A DNA stretch of 64,000 bases from Streptomyces sp. NRRL S-1022 (GCF_000720135.1 NZ_JOIU01000009.1:248001-312000); one strand, 5' to 3'; numbered from the stretch's first letter, positions 1 through 8,606 are shown. The notes: generated by a model not told the origin, from the sequence alone. Translations and numbers: made by a program.

Positions 1-749
1 GCCTCCGCCTCGTCGTTCACCGGGTCGTACCGGCTCGGGGACTGCACGATGCCGGCCAGCAGTGCCGACTCCTGGACGTTCAGGTCCTTGGCGTGCTTGG
101 AGAAGTACCGCTGGGAGGCGGCCTCGACGCCGTAGGCCTGCTCGCCGAAGAAGGTGATGTTCAGGTAGTTCTCAAGGATCTTCTTCTTGCCGAGCTTGTC
201 CTCGATCTGGATCGCGTACTTCAGCTCGCGGATCTTGCGGCCCAGGGTCTGCTGGGTGGCCTCGGCGACCTTGGTCGGGTCGTCGCCGGCCTCCTCGATG
301 AAGTAGTTCTTCACCAGCTGCTGGGTGAGCGTGGAGGCGCCCTGGGCGACCCCGCCCTCCCGCGCGTTCTTGTTCAGGGCGCGCAGCACGCCCTTGAGGT
401 CGACGGCGCCGTGCTTGTAGAAGCGCGAGTCCTCGATCGCGACGATCGCCTTCTGCATGTACGGCGAGATGTCCTTGAGGTCGACCACCGTACGGTCGCG
501 GGAGTAGACGGTCGCGATCTGTTTGCCCCGGTTGTCCAGGATCGTGGTGCGCTGGCTCAGCTGGGGACTCTTCAGGTTGGCCGGGATCTCGTCGAAGCCC
601 TTGACCGAGCCCTTGGCCGCTAGGCCCAGCGCGCCGGCCGCGGGCAGCGCGATGCCGGCCATCACGGCTCCGGCAAGGACACTGACACCGAGGAACTTGG
701 CGGCCTGCTGCATGGGCGACAGACCGCCGCCCGAGCGCTTCTTTGGCAT
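1..749 (-). CDS. Class A penicillin-binding protein, N-terminal part (truncated by window edge)
   Basis: Membrane-anchored bifunctional peptidoglycan synthase; the visible part is the GT51 transglycosylase that polymerises lipid II outside the membrane. Translating the minus strand from ATG at 749 gives a short basic N-terminus, a hydrophobic anchor around residues 15-40, then GT51 motifs: EDSRFYKHGAVDLKG (the glutamate is the family's catalytic residue), GASTLTQQLVKNYF and a KKKILENYLN stretch. About 249 residues are present and the transpeptidase domain lies outside the window. A TAGGCT hexamer ends 6 nt before the ATG and no Shine-Dalgarno is visible, so the mRNA is probably leaderless. 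It is divergent from wblA, the position held by ponA2 beside whiB4 in Mycobacterium tuberculosis. Confidence 0.93.
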   Translation of the reverse strand, partial: MPKKRSGGGLSPMQQAAKFLGVSVLAGAVMAGIALPAAGALGLAAKGSVKGFDEIPANLKSPQLSQRTTILDNRGKQIATVYSRDRTVVDLKDISPYMQKAIVAIEDSRFYKHGAVDLKGVLRALNKNAREGGVAQGASTLTQQLVKNYFIEEAGDDPTKVAEATQQTLGRKIRELKYAIQIEDKLGKKKILENYLNITFFGEQAYGVEAASQRYFSKHAKDLNVQESALLAGIVQSPSRYDPVNDEAE

Positions 750-755
750 GGGGGC

Positions 756-761
756 AGCCTA
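756..761 (-). promoter_or_regulatory. -10 hexamer of a leaderless PBP promoter
   Basis: Reads TAGGCT on the minus strand, fits the TAnnnT consensus and lies 6 nt before the ATG at 749. A TTCGGA hexamer 18 nt further upstream may be the -35. Inferred by pattern only. Confidence 0.5.
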
Positions 762-1239
762 ATCCGTACTGTTGAGCGTTCCGAAGGAGCGACCGCATCA
801 CGGCACGGCAAAGCGGGGGGTCTGCGTTCCCATTCGCCGGACACGCGCCCAGGCCTTGGCCTAAGCTGCTCTCAACTGTCACAGCAGTGCGGTCATGTAG
901 CTATACGTCCGGCGACCCCGAATCGTTCCGGACGCAGCCGGGGATCCGCAGGGAGCGTCCCGTCTCCCGCGGGGACGAGCCCGATTCCGCCGCGTGTGTC
1001 GCCTGGCGCCCCGGTGTGACGTACCACGACTGTCCCGGTTTGCCGGGATGATCACGCATGTCGCCAGCTCACTCCCGCGGGTGATCTGCCGCTTACCCAT
1101 AGTCCGTTCGGGCCATTCAAGATTGGGCCCGCAGGGGGTGTTGCGCTGTGCCCACCTTCCGTAACGTCCTCAACTGGCGGCGGTGAATATGCCGCTGCCG
1201 CCGTGGGGGAGCCTCGATTCGGGAGAGGACGGCGCCGGT
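762..1239. promoter_or_regulatory. Long divergent intergenic region upstream of wblA
   Basis: About 480 bp with no convincing gene; the small ORFs here lack coding-type third-position bias or a ribosome site. It holds the PBP promoter and presumably the wblA control region. A TAACGT hexamer near 1162-1167 could be a wblA -10 element. Long untranslated leaders are common at developmental wbl genes, which fits but is inference. Confidence 0.45.
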
Positions 1240-1578
1240 ATGGGCTGGGTAACCGACTGGAGTGCGCAGGCTGCCTGCCGCACTACCGATCCGGATGAAC
1301 TGTTCGTTCAGGGAGCAGCGCAGAACAGGGCCAAGGCGGTGTGCACCGGATGTCCGGTACGCACCGAGTGCCTGGCGGACGCGCTGGACAACCGCGTCGA
1401 GTTCGGCGTGTGGGGAGGCATGACGGAGCGGGAGCGCCGTGCGCTGCTGCGCCGCCGGCCCACCGTCACCTCGTGGCGCAGACTGCTGGAAACCGCCCGC
1501 TCGGAGTACGAGCGGGGCATCGGGATCGTGCCCCTCGACAACGACGAGGTGTACGAGAACTACGCGGCGGTGAGCTGA
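1240..1578 (+). CDS. wblA: WhiB-like iron-sulfur regulator WblA
   Basis: Small WhiB-family transcription factor; in Streptomyces WblA controls the switch from aerial growth to sporulation and represses antibiotic production. From ATG at 1240 the product is 112 residues, the expected WblA length. It has the four cluster-binding cysteines (Cys13, Cys35, Cys38, Cys44 in the C-x2-C-x5-C arrangement), the GVWGG turn at residues 56-60 and a basic tail (RERRALLRRR) for DNA binding. The reading frame stays open to a GTG at 1183, but the ATG is preceded by GGGAGAGG and starts with the conserved MGWVTDW sequence, so the shorter form is chosen. The mycobacterial counterpart at this locus is WhiB4. Confidence 0.93.
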   Translation: MGWVTDWSAQAACRTTDPDELFVQGAAQNRAKAVCTGCPVRTECLADALDNRVEFGVWGGMTERERRALLRRRPTVTSWRRLLETARSEYERGIGIVPLDNDEVYENYAAVS

Positions 1579-2007
1579 GGGCACCCCCCTCGGGCACTCA
1601 CTCGGGCACCCACTCAAGGCGTATCCCGGGCGCATGGTCCGGGAAGGCCCGCCACCGGCAACCGCCACCTCCGCGAGCGCCGCTCACGGCGTGCCCGTGC
1701 TCGCCGTGCGCGGAGTCACGACTGCTGCGTACGGCGTACTGGTGACCACCGCTCACGGTGTACGCGTGACCGCCGCGTGCGGGAGTCGCGCTCCTCGCAT
1801 ACGACGCCCGCGCCCGCCGTGCCGTGCCGTACCGTGCGGAGCCTCCTCCGCGCAGGTCGCGCGCGCCCGCGACCGCCGTTCGTGCGCTCCGGCCGCCACT
1901 CGCGCGCCCGCGACCCTGGCCGCGTGCCGCCCGCGTGTGCCGCGCAGGGCGTCGGCGACCGGCCGCCTACCGCGTGTGCCACGTGTGCCGCCATGACTGC
2001 CCGCGGC
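1579..2007. other. Gene-free spacer between wblA and the ArsA-like pair
   Basis: About 430 bp without a credible gene. The sequence is GC-rich and degenerate, with imperfect direct repeats such as CCGCTCACGGCGTGCCCGTG near 1680 and a diverged copy near 1750. The ORFs crossing it are arginine/proline-rich and have no ribosome site. No clear hairpin terminator was found for the convergent genes on either side. Confidence 0.5.
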
Positions 2008-3342
2008 CTACGGGGCCTCCGGGCGCGCGGCTGCCAGTCGGTCCCCGATGTCGCGCAGGCCCGCGAGGTCGTGGACGTCACCGGGCAGCGCGGGTACTTC
2101 GACGACCGCCACCTCGGGGTGGCGGGCGGTGAAACGGTCCCGCGTGCGCTGCTCCCGCGAGAGCAGCTGCATGCGGTCGGCGTGCAGTCTGAGCAGACCC
2201 GCGGTGAGCTGGTCGACGGAGCGTTCCGTGTCGGCGGGGGAGCCTTCCTCGGAAGCGGTGACTGCGGTCTCGGGTGCGGGAGGTTGTGAACTGCCGTACG
2301 TGTCGGGAGAGTTACGAAGTCCAGCTTTCCCGTCCCCCTGATCGACAATGCGGGGGTCCTCAAGATTTTCCGCGGCGGCGAGCGCCCGCTCGGCCGACAG
2401 CCGGCCGGCGCCGCTGCCGTGGACCCGGTTGAGCACCAGGCCCACCAGCGGCATGTGCTCCGCGGCCAGCCGCTGGACGAAGTACGCCGCCTCGCGCAAC
2501 GCGTCCCGCTCCGGCGCCGCCACCACCAGGAACGCCGTACCGGGTGCCTGGAGGAGCTTGTAGGTGGCGTCCGCGCGCGTACGGAAACCGCCGAAGGTGG
2601 TGTCCATCGCGGCCACGAACGTCTGGACGTCCTTCAGCAGCTGACCGCCCAGCAGCTTGCCCAGGGTGCCCGTCATCATCGACATGCCGACGTTGAGGAA
2701 CGCCATTCCCGCGCGGCCGCCGAGCTTGGCCGGAGCGGTCAGCAGGCGGATGAGCCGGCCGTCCAGGAAGGAGCCGAGCCGCTTGGGCGCGTCCAGGAAG
2801 TCCAGCGCGGAGCGGGAGGGCGGGGTGTCGACCACGATCAGGTCCCACTCGTCCTTCGCCCGCAGCTGGCCCAGCTTCTCCATGGCCATGTACTCCTGCG
2901 TGCCCGCGAAGCCCGCCGAGAGCGACTGGTAGAAGGGGTTCGCCAGGATCGCGGCGGCCCGCTCGGGGTCCGCGTGCGCCTCCACGACCTCGTCGAAGGT
3001 GCGCTTCATGTCGAGCATCATGGCGTGCAGCTCGCCGTCGCCCTCGGTGCCCTTCACCCGGCGCGGCACGTTGTCGAGGGAGTCGATGCCCATCGACTGG
3101 GCCAGCCGCCTGGCCGGGTCGATGGTCAGCACGACCACCTTGCGGCCCCGCTCGGCCGCCCGCAGGCCCAGGGCCGCCGCGGTGGTCGTCTTGCCGACCC
3201 CGCCCGAGCCGCAGCACACCACGATCCGCGTCTTCGGGTCGTCCAGCAGCGGGTCCACGTCCAGCACGCGCGCGGAGGAGAGGCGCCGGCCCTGCTCGGG
3301 CCCCGCGGCCGTCTCGGATGCCTCGGCCCGGTCCGCACTCAT
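2008..3342 (-). CDS. ArsA/GET3-type anion-transporting ATPase (second of pair)
   Basis: Soluble P-loop ATPase of the ArsA/GET3 branch of SIMIBI NTPases. The 444-residue product has the deviant Walker A GSGGVGKTT at residues 45-53 and the switch motif VVDTPPSRSALDFLD. A glycine/methionine-rich hydrophobic stretch (about 210-245) resembles the client- or membrane-interacting region of this family. Its start overlaps the stop of the upstream paralogue by ATGA, so the two are translationally coupled and probably form a heterodimer. The pair beside wblA matches Rv3679/Rv3680 beside whiB4; the mycobacterial proteins have been linked to redox and metabolite stress. The C-terminal third is less conserved, with a glutamine/serine linker. 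Substrate unknown. Confidence 0.88.
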   Translation of the reverse strand: MSADRAEASETAAGPEQGRRLSSARVLDVDPLLDDPKTRIVVCCGSGGVGKTTTAAALGLRAAERGRKVVVLTIDPARRLAQSMGIDSLDNVPRRVKGTEGDGELHAMMLDMKRTFDEVVEAHADPERAAAILANPFYQSLSAGFAGTQEYMAMEKLGQLRAKDEWDLIVVDTPPSRSALDFLDAPKRLGSFLDGRLIRLLTAPAKLGGRAGMAFLNVGMSMMTGTLGKLLGGQLLKDVQTFVAAMDTTFGGFRTRADATYKLLQAPGTAFLVVAAPERDALREAAYFVQRLAAEHMPLVGLVLNRVHGSGAGRLSAERALAAAENLEDPRIVDQGDGKAGLRNSPDTYGSSQPPAPETAVTASEEGSPADTERSVDQLTAGLLRLHADRMQLLSREQRTRDRFTARHPEVAVVEVPALPGDVHDLAGLRDIGDRLAAARPEAP

Positions 3343-4316
3343 GACAACCCCTGCTTCCGCAGCTCGGTGGCGAGTTCGTACAGGCCCGCGAGGTCCATGC
3401 CCTCGGCGAGCAGCGGCAGTTCGTGCAGCGGCAGCCCCAGCTCGGCCAGGACCGCGCGCTGCTCCTGCTCCAGCGCGTACCGCTCGGCGTACTCCGCGGC
3501 CTGGGCCAGCAGCGGGTCCACCAGCTTCTCGGCGTTCCCGCCGCGCCGGGCCCCGCCCAGACCGGCCGCCGAGAGCGCCTGTGCAACCGATGAACGCTCC
3601 ACGGTCCGTACGAGTTCCAGATCGGCCGCGTCCAACACCTCCGGCCGGACCATGTTCACGATGACCCGGCCCACCGGAAGCCGGGCCGCGCGCAGTTCGG
3701 CGATGCCGTCGGCGGTCTCCTGGACCGGCATCTCCTCCAGCAGCGCCACCAGGTGCACCGCCGTCTCCGGAGACTTCAGCACCCGCATGACGGCCTGCGC
3801 CTGATTGTGTATCGGGCCGATCTTCGCGAGGCCCGCCACCTCGTCGTTGACGTTCAGGAAGCGGGTGATGCGGCCCGTCGGCGGGGCGTCCATGACGACG
3901 TAGTCGTACACGAACCGCCCGGACCTGTCCTTGCGGCGCACGGCCTCGCACGCCTTGCCGGTCAGCAGGACGTCTCTCAGCCCGGGCGCGACGGTGGTGG
4001 CGAAGTCGATCGCGCCGAGCTTCTTCAGGGCCCGGCCCGCGCCGCCGAGCTTGTAGAACATCTGGAGGTAGTCCAGAAGGGCCAGTTCGGGGTCGATCGC
4101 GAGGGCGTACACCTCGCCTCCGCCCGGAGCGACCGCGATCTTCCGCTCCTCGTAGGGAAGTGCTTCTGTCTCGAAGAGTTGTGCGATTCCCTGCCGGCCC
4201 TCGACCTCCACGAGAAGCGTCCGCTTCCCCTCGGTCGCGAGGGCCAGCGCGAGTGCGGCGGCGACCGTCGTCTTTCCGGTCCCGCCCTTGCCGCTGACGA
4301 CCTGGAGCCTGCTCAC
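3339..4316 (-). CDS. ArsA/GET3-type anion-transporting ATPase (first of pair)
   Basis: Partner of the downstream ATPase: 325 residues with Walker A SGKGGTGKTT at residues 8-17 and the switch motif VMDAPPTGR. The frame is open to a GTG at 4346, but GTG at 4316 is preferred because it puts the P-loop at the N-terminus as in the family and because TAGGCT lies exactly 7 nt upstream, as expected for a leaderless start. The stop overlaps the next start by 4 bp. Function in the cell is not established; by analogy with GET3 it may handle membrane-inserting clients or small anions. Confidence 0.88.
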   Translation of the reverse strand: MSRLQVVSGKGGTGKTTVAAALALALATEGKRTLLVEVEGRQGIAQLFETEALPYEERKIAVAPGGGEVYALAIDPELALLDYLQMFYKLGGAGRALKKLGAIDFATTVAPGLRDVLLTGKACEAVRRKDRSGRFVYDYVVMDAPPTGRITRFLNVNDEVAGLAKIGPIHNQAQAVMRVLKSPETAVHLVALLEEMPVQETADGIAELRAARLPVGRVIVNMVRPEVLDAADLELVRTVERSSVAQALSAAGLGGARRGGNAEKLVDPLLAQAAEYAERYALEQEQRAVLAELGLPLHELPLLAEGMDLAGLYELATELRKQGLS

Positions 4317-4323
4317 GTCTTCG

Positions 4324-4329
4324 AGCCTA
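4324..4329 (-). promoter_or_regulatory. -10 hexamer of a leaderless ATPase operon promoter
   Basis: TAGGCT on the minus strand, 7 nt before GTG 4316. It supports the shorter start of the first ArsA-like ATPase. No convincing -35 was seen. Confidence 0.45.
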
Positions 4330-4410
4330 ACCAGTCCCGCCGACACTCACGCGGGAGGCTGTGGACAACGGGGGCCGTGGTGGGCCGCCGGGCCCCCGGG
4401 TCGCAGCGGC

Positions 4411-4416
4411 TACAGT
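4411..4416 (+). promoter_or_regulatory. -10 hexamer of a leaderless DUF4177 promoter
   Basis: TACAGT, 7 nt before ATG 4424; no Shine-Dalgarno is present between them. A DnaA-box-like TGTGGACAA lies upstream at 4360-4368. Confidence 0.45.
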
Positions 4417-4423
4417 CGCCCCC

Positions 4424-4594
4424 ATGACCAAGAAGTGGGAATACCAGACCGTGCCGCTGCTCATCCATGCCACCAAGCAGATCCTGGACAGCTGGGGCGA
4501 TCAGGGTTATGAGCTCGTGCAGGTCGTGCCGGGTCCGAACCCGGAGTCGCTCGTGGCCTACCTCAAGCGCGAGAAGCAGGAGAAGCCGGCGTGA
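4424..4594 (+). CDS. DUF4177 family small protein
   Basis: A 56-residue protein beginning MTKKWEYQTVPLLIHATKQI and containing the WGDQGYELVQVVPG segment typical of DUF4177, a small beta-rich domain of unknown function. ATG 4424 is chosen over the longer frame from 4361 because the extra residues are proline/glycine-rich and not family-like, and because a TACAGT -10 sits 7 nt upstream. The stop overlaps the GTG of the RidA gene, so the two are coupled. No role can be assigned from the sequence. Confidence 0.82.
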   Translation: MTKKWEYQTVPLLIHATKQILDSWGDQGYELVQVVPGPNPESLVAYLKREKQEKPA

Positions 4595-5055
4595 GCGCGG
4601 TCGAGACCAAGCTGGCCGAACTGGGCCTGACCCTGCCGGCCGTCGTGCCGCCGCTGGCCGCCTACCAGCCGGCCGTGCAGTCCGGCGTGTACGTTTACAC
4701 CGCCGGCCAGCTGCCGATGGTGGAGGGCAAGCTGCCGGTCACCGGCAAGGTGGGCGCCGAGGTCACGCCGGAGGAGGCCAAGGAGCTGGCCCGCACCTGC
4801 GCGCTGAACGCACTGGCCGCCGTGAAGTCCGTCGTCGGTGACCTGGACCGCATCGCGCGCGTGGTGAAGGTCGTCGGCTTCGTTGCCTCGGCGTCCGACT
4901 TCACCGGGCAGCCGGGTGTCGTCAACGGCGCCAGTGAACTGCTCGGCGAGGTCCTGGGCGACAAGGGCGTGCACGCCCGCAGCGCCGTCGGTGTCGCGGT
5001 GCTGCCGCTGGACGCGCCGGTCGAGGTCGAGATCCAGGTGGAACTCGCTCAGTAA
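4591..5055 (+). CDS. RidA/YjgF/YER057c family protein
   Basis: 154-residue member of the RidA superfamily, trimeric enzymes that hydrolyse reactive enamine/imine intermediates from PLP enzymes. Family features seen are VYTAGQLPM near residue 40, a central helix with AL-x-NALAAVKSVVGDL and the C-terminal VGVAVLPLDAPVEVEIQVEL strand. The strand lacks the canonical Arg of catalytic RidA (R-x-A-V/T), so this is likely one of the Rid1-7-type paralogues and its deaminase activity is uncertain. It is translationally coupled to DUF4177 and holds the Rv3678c position of mycobacteria. Confidence 0.85.
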   Translation: MSAVETKLAELGLTLPAVVPPLAAYQPAVQSGVYVYTAGQLPMVEGKLPVTGKVGAEVTPEEAKELARTCALNALAAVKSVVGDLDRIARVVKVVGFVASASDFTGQPGVVNGASELLGEVLGDKGVHARSAVGVAVLPLDAPVEVEIQVELAQ

Positions 5056-5100
5056 CCCCCCTGACCTCGGGTACCTCTCGAACATTCGCCCTACACGGGA

Positions 5101-5106
5101 TAGCCT
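5101..5106 (+). promoter_or_regulatory. -10 hexamer of a leaderless NUDIX promoter
   Basis: TAGCCT, 6 nt before ATG 5113, with no ribosome site between. It indicates a promoter inside the DUF4177-RidA-NUDIX-MBL gene run. Confidence 0.45.
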
Positions 5107-5112
5107 CCGGCC

Positions 5113-6006
5113 ATGGCGAACGGTCAGTGGTATCCCCCGGAGTGGCCCGACCGCATCCGCGCGCTCGCGGCAGGCACGCTCACCCCGGTGACCCCCAGGC
5201 GCGCGGCCACGGTGCTGCTGCTGAAGGACACGCCCGCCGGTCCGGTCGTCCACATGCTGCGCAGACGCGCCTCCATGGCCTTCGCCGGAGGCGCGTACGC
5301 GTATCCCGGAGGCGGTGTCGACCCGCGTGACGACGACCGCCAGATCCGCTGGGCGGGCCCCGCGCGCGCGTGGTGGGCCGACCGGCTCGGCGTCGACGAG
5401 GCGGGCGCCCAGGCGATCGTCTGCGCCGCCGTACGGGAGACCTACGAGGAGGCCGGCGTCCTGCTCGCCGGACCCGACCCCGACTCGGTCGTCGGCGACA
5501 CCACGGGCGACGACTGGGAGGCCGACCGCGCCGCCCTGGTCGCGCGCGAGCTGTCCTTCGCCGAGTTCCTCGACCGGCGCGGCCTGGTGCTGCGCTCGGA
5601 CCTGCTGGGCGCGTGGGCCCGCTGGATCACCCCGGAGTTCGAGGCCCGCCGCTACGACACCTGGTTCTTCGTGGCCGCCCTCCCCGAGGGGCAGCGCACC
5701 CGGAACGCCTCCACGGAGGCCGACCGCACGGTGTGGATCCGTCCCGAGGAGGCCGCCGCCGGGTACGACAGGGGCGAGCTGCTGATGATGCCGCCCACCA
5801 TCGCCACCCTGCGCCAGCTGCTGCCGTACGGCAGCGCGGCGCAGGCGCTGGCCGGCGCGCCCGCGCGCGACATGACCCCGGTGCTGGCCCGGGCCCGCCT
5901 GGAGGACGGCGGGATCGTCCTGTCCTGGCCCGGGCACGACGAGTTCACCAAACACGTCCCGACCGCCCCGACGCCCGCCCGGACCACCGGTGGAGGCCCC
6001 GCATGA
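5113..6006 (+). CDS. NUDIX hydrolase
   Basis: 297-residue NUDIX-fold hydrolase cleaving a nucleoside-diphosphate-linked substrate that cannot be specified. The catalytic signature is split: FAGGAYAYPGGGVDP at about residues 57-71, then a roughly 35-residue insertion, then the core RETYEEAGV at 108-116. This long-insertion form occurs in NUDT7/19-like proteins, suggesting a CoA-type or other bulky diphosphate. The start is fixed by the TAGCCT -10 six nucleotides upstream. The stop overlaps the ATG of the following MBL-fold gene, so the two are coupled. Confidence 0.87.
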   Translation: MANGQWYPPEWPDRIRALAAGTLTPVTPRRAATVLLLKDTPAGPVVHMLRRRASMAFAGGAYAYPGGGVDPRDDDRQIRWAGPARAWWADRLGVDEAGAQAIVCAAVRETYEEAGVLLAGPDPDSVVGDTTGDDWEADRAALVARELSFAEFLDRRGLVLRSDLLGAWARWITPEFEARRYDTWFFVAALPEGQRTRNASTEADRTVWIRPEEAAAGYDRGELLMMPPTIATLRQLLPYGSAAQALAGAPARDMTPVLARARLEDGGIVLSWPGHDEFTKHVPTAPTPARTTGGGPA

Positions 6007-6833
6007 CCGACGCAAGCGTGCTGCCGGGCCAGCCCCGGGGCGAGGTCTCCTCCGGCCCGGCCACCGAACGCGCGGTCAACGTCCTCGCGCCGAACGCCTC
6101 CGCGATGACCCTGGACGGCACGAACACCTGGATCGTCGCCGAGCCCGGCTCCGACCTGGCCGTGGTGATCGACCCCGGTCCGCTGGACGACGGCCACCTG
6201 CGCAACGTCGTGGACACGGCCGAGAAGGCCGGCAAGCGCATAGCCCTGACCCTGCTCACCCACGGCCACCCCGACCACGCCGAGGGCGCCGCCCGGTTCG
6301 CCGAGCTGACCGCCACGCGCGTGCGTGCCCTCGACCCGGCGCTGCGGCTCGGCGACGAGGGCCTGGCCGCCGGTGACGTGATCACCGTCGGCGGCCTGGA
6401 GCTGAGGGTGGTGCCGACCCCCGGGCACACCGCGGACTCGCTGTCCTTCCATCTGCCGGCCGACCGGGCCGTGCTGACCGGCGACACCGTCCTGGGCCGC
6501 GGTACGACGGTCGTGGCGCACCCCGACGGCCGGCTCGGCGACTACCTGGACTCGCTGCGGCGGCTGAGGTCCCTGACGGTGGACGACGGCGTGCACACCG
6601 TCCTGCCGGGCCACGGGCCGGTCCTGGAGGACGCGCAGGGCGCCGTGGAGTTCTACCTCGCCCATCGCGCCCACCGGCTCGCCCAGGTGGAGACCGCGGT
6701 CGAGGACGGCTACCGCACGGCGGCCCAGGTCGTCGCCCACGTCTACGCCGACGTGGACCGTTCGCTGTGGCCCGCGGCGGAGCTGTCGGTGCGCGCGCAG
6801 ATGGACTACCTGAGCGACCACGGGCTGATCTAG
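6003..6833 (+). CDS. Metallo-beta-lactamase-fold hydrolase
   Basis: 276-residue MBL-fold enzyme. Metal-binding motifs in order are HGHPDHAEG (residues 87-95), PTPGHTADSLSF, TGDTVLGRG and LPGHGP, which together give a dinuclear zinc site as in glyoxalase II and LACTB2-like hydrolases. A short helical C-terminal domain ends SVRAQMDYLSDHGLI, typical of the LACTB2/beta-lactamase-like 2 branch, so a nuclease or thioester hydrolase activity is possible. The start overlaps the NUDIX stop by 4 bp. It is orthologous in position to Rv3677c beside crp in mycobacteria. Confidence 0.88.
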   Translation: MTDASVLPGQPRGEVSSGPATERAVNVLAPNASAMTLDGTNTWIVAEPGSDLAVVIDPGPLDDGHLRNVVDTAEKAGKRIALTLLTHGHPDHAEGAARFAELTATRVRALDPALRLGDEGLAAGDVITVGGLELRVVPTPGHTADSLSFHLPADRAVLTGDTVLGRGTTVVAHPDGRLGDYLDSLRRLRSLTVDDGVHTVLPGHGPVLEDAQGAVEFYLAHRAHRLAQVETAVEDGYRTAAQVVAHVYADVDRSLWPAAELSVRAQMDYLSDHGLI

Positions 6834-6848
6834 GGCCTGCCGTTCGGC

Positions 6849-7718
6849 TCACGCCGGGCTGGTCCGCCTGGGCCGGCCTGAGCCGAGGGGAAGGCCCTGG
6901 TCCGGGCGCGGTGCCTTCACGCCGTGCACGCGCGCGTACTCGGCGGCGAGCCAGGGGCCCAGGTCGTCGACGTACGACCGCAGCACCGCCGGGTCGCCGG
7001 CCGGCTCGTAGCCGTACCGGGCCGCCGTACGCAGCTGCGCGGCCCGCACGGGGTGGTAGGCGCCGAACACCTCGGCCATCTCGTGCAGGTCGCTGGTCCA
7101 GCCCTGCCAGCGGGGCATGACGAGCGTGAAGGCCGTGCGGACGAGGTGGCGGGACATGAACCGGACGAGCGGCCGGCGGGCCTCCTCGGTGTCCTCCGCC
7201 CGCGCGATCCGTTCCCGCCAGCGGGGCAGCCACCGCGCGAGGTCGCCGTTGGTCTCGCGGGCCAGCAGGGAGTCGGGGCGGTAGCGGGGCAGGCGGGCGG
7301 CGAGGTCGTCGCCGAGCAGCGGGGTGCACAGGCAGGCGACGAACCAGCCCAGGTCGTACCGCTCCAGGTCGCTCAGCAGCCGCTCCCGGCCGTGGAGCAG
7401 GGTGCCGACGCCGTCGATCTGCGGGAACTCCCGGTCGAGCGCCTCCCCGAGGGCCTGTACGGCGGCCCGGTCGGCGTCGGCCGGTTCCTCGCACAGGGCG
7501 ATCAGCAGGTCCAGGTCGCTGCGTCCCACGCGCGCGGTGCCGCGCGGGATCGACCCGTAGAGGTAGGCGCTGTGCAGGCGGGTGCCGAAGACGGCCGGCA
7601 GCCGGTCGCGGACGGCGGCCACGACCGGACGGAAGACGGGCTGCACGCGCGCGAGGGAGCCTTCGCGGGTCAGTCGGCCCTGGGCGTCGAGGCCTCTGGG
7701 GACGGGGAGCACGGTCAT
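6849..7718 (-). CDS. Aminoglycoside adenylyltransferase-like nucleotidyltransferase
   Basis: 289-residue protein with a pol-beta nucleotidyltransferase motif, YGSIPRGTARVGRSDLDLL (GS at 55-56, acidic pair Asp68 and Asp70), followed by a helical domain with a DUF4111-like flavour. The architecture resembles AadA/ANT enzymes that adenylylate small molecules, but no drug specificity can be inferred; many Streptomyces carry such orphan genes. A CACGGT hexamer lies 6 nt before the ATG, so a leaderless transcript is possible. It converges on the MBL gene and has no counterpart in the mycobacterial block, so it looks like a Streptomyces insertion. Confidence 0.72.
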   Translation of the reverse strand: MTVLPVPRGLDAQGRLTREGSLARVQPVFRPVVAAVRDRLPAVFGTRLHSAYLYGSIPRGTARVGRSDLDLLIALCEEPADADRAAVQALGEALDREFPQIDGVGTLLHGRERLLSDLERYDLGWFVACLCTPLLGDDLAARLPRYRPDSLLARETNGDLARWLPRWRERIARAEDTEEARRPLVRFMSRHLVRTAFTLVMPRWQGWTSDLHEMAEVFGAYHPVRAAQLRTAARYGYEPAGDPAVLRSYVDDLGPWLAAEYARVHGVKAPRPDQGLPLGSGRPRRTSPA

Positions 7719-7842
7719 GCGCCCACCGTGCCGTCCCCGGCGGACCGGGGCAGCCGGATTTCGGCCCGGGCGGGCCCGGGGGCATGACGACGGGGGCCGG
7801 CTTGCGGGAAGCGGGCCCCGTGTCGTACGGCCGGGAACGGCG

Positions 7843-8517
7843 TCAGCGCGAGCGCTTGGCGAGCCGCTCCACGTCCAGCAGGATCACGGCCCGCGCCTCC
7901 AGGCGGAGCCACCCGCGCTGGGCGAAGTCCGCCAGCGCCTTGTTCACGGTCTCGCGGGAGGCGCCCACCAGCTGGGCCAGTTCCTCCTGGGTGAGGTCGT
8001 GGACGACGTGGATGCCCTCCTCGGACTGCACGCCGAAGCGGCGGGAGAGGTCCAGCAGGGCGCGTGCCACACGGCCGGGGACGTCGGAGAAGACCAGGTC
8101 GGACATGGCGTCGTTGGTCTTGCGCAGACGGCGCGCGACGGCGCGCAGCAGGGCGCCGGCCACCTCGGGGCGGGCGTTCAGCCAGGGCTGGAGGTCGCCG
8201 TGGCCGAGGCCGAGCAGCTTCACCTCGGTCAGCGCGGTCGCGGTGGCCGTACGGGGGCCCGGGTCGAACAGCGACAGCTCACCGATCAGCTCGCCGGGGC
8301 CGACGACGGCGAGCATGTTCTCGCGGCCGTCGGGGGAAGTGCGGTGCAGCTTGACCTTGCCCTCGGTGACGACGTACAGCCGGTCCCCGGGGTCTCCCTC
8401 ATGGAACAGGGAGTCGCCGCGTGCCAGGGTCACCTCACTCATGGAGGCGCGAAGCTCCGCGGCCTGCTCGTCGTCGAGTGCCGCGAAGAGCGGGTTGCGC
8501 CGCAGAACGTCGTCCAC
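7843..8517 (-). CDS. crp: Crp/FNR family regulator Crp (cAMP receptor protein)
   Basis: Global cyclic-nucleotide-binding regulator; in Streptomyces it governs germination, growth and antibiotic gene expression. GTG at 8517 gives 224 residues, the known Crp length, with GGAGAG upstream; an ATG at 8586 is in frame but too far from any ribosome site. The cyclic-nucleotide domain includes the phosphate-binding cassette GELIGELSLFDPGPRTATATA (about 75-95). The winged helix-turn-helix is TQEELAQLVGASRETVNKAL (166-185). It is divergent from nth, as in M. tuberculosis (Rv3676-Rv3674c). A Crp-type site lies about 90 bp upstream. Confidence 0.95.
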   Translation of the reverse strand: MDDVLRRNPLFAALDDEQAAELRASMSEVTLARGDSLFHEGDPGDRLYVVTEGKVKLHRTSPDGRENMLAVVGPGELIGELSLFDPGPRTATATALTEVKLLGLGHGDLQPWLNARPEVAGALLRAVARRLRKTNDAMSDLVFSDVPGRVARALLDLSRRFGVQSEEGIHVVHDLTQEELAQLVGASRETVNKALADFAQRGWLRLEARAVILLDVERLAKRSR

Positions 8518-8606
8518 GAGTTCTCTCCTTGTCGACCTGCTCAGGGGATCTTGCTCCCCCATGTGCCAGGGGACCGTGTTCCCCATTTTGCCGGACGGTC
8601 CAAACA

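Noticed and set aside
4360..4368. DnaA-box-like TGTGGACAA, with others at 24601, 28261, 51512 and 57736
   Set aside because: Sites are scattered, several inside coding sequence, with no dnaA/dnaN genes. Not an origin; a chance or titration role remains possible.
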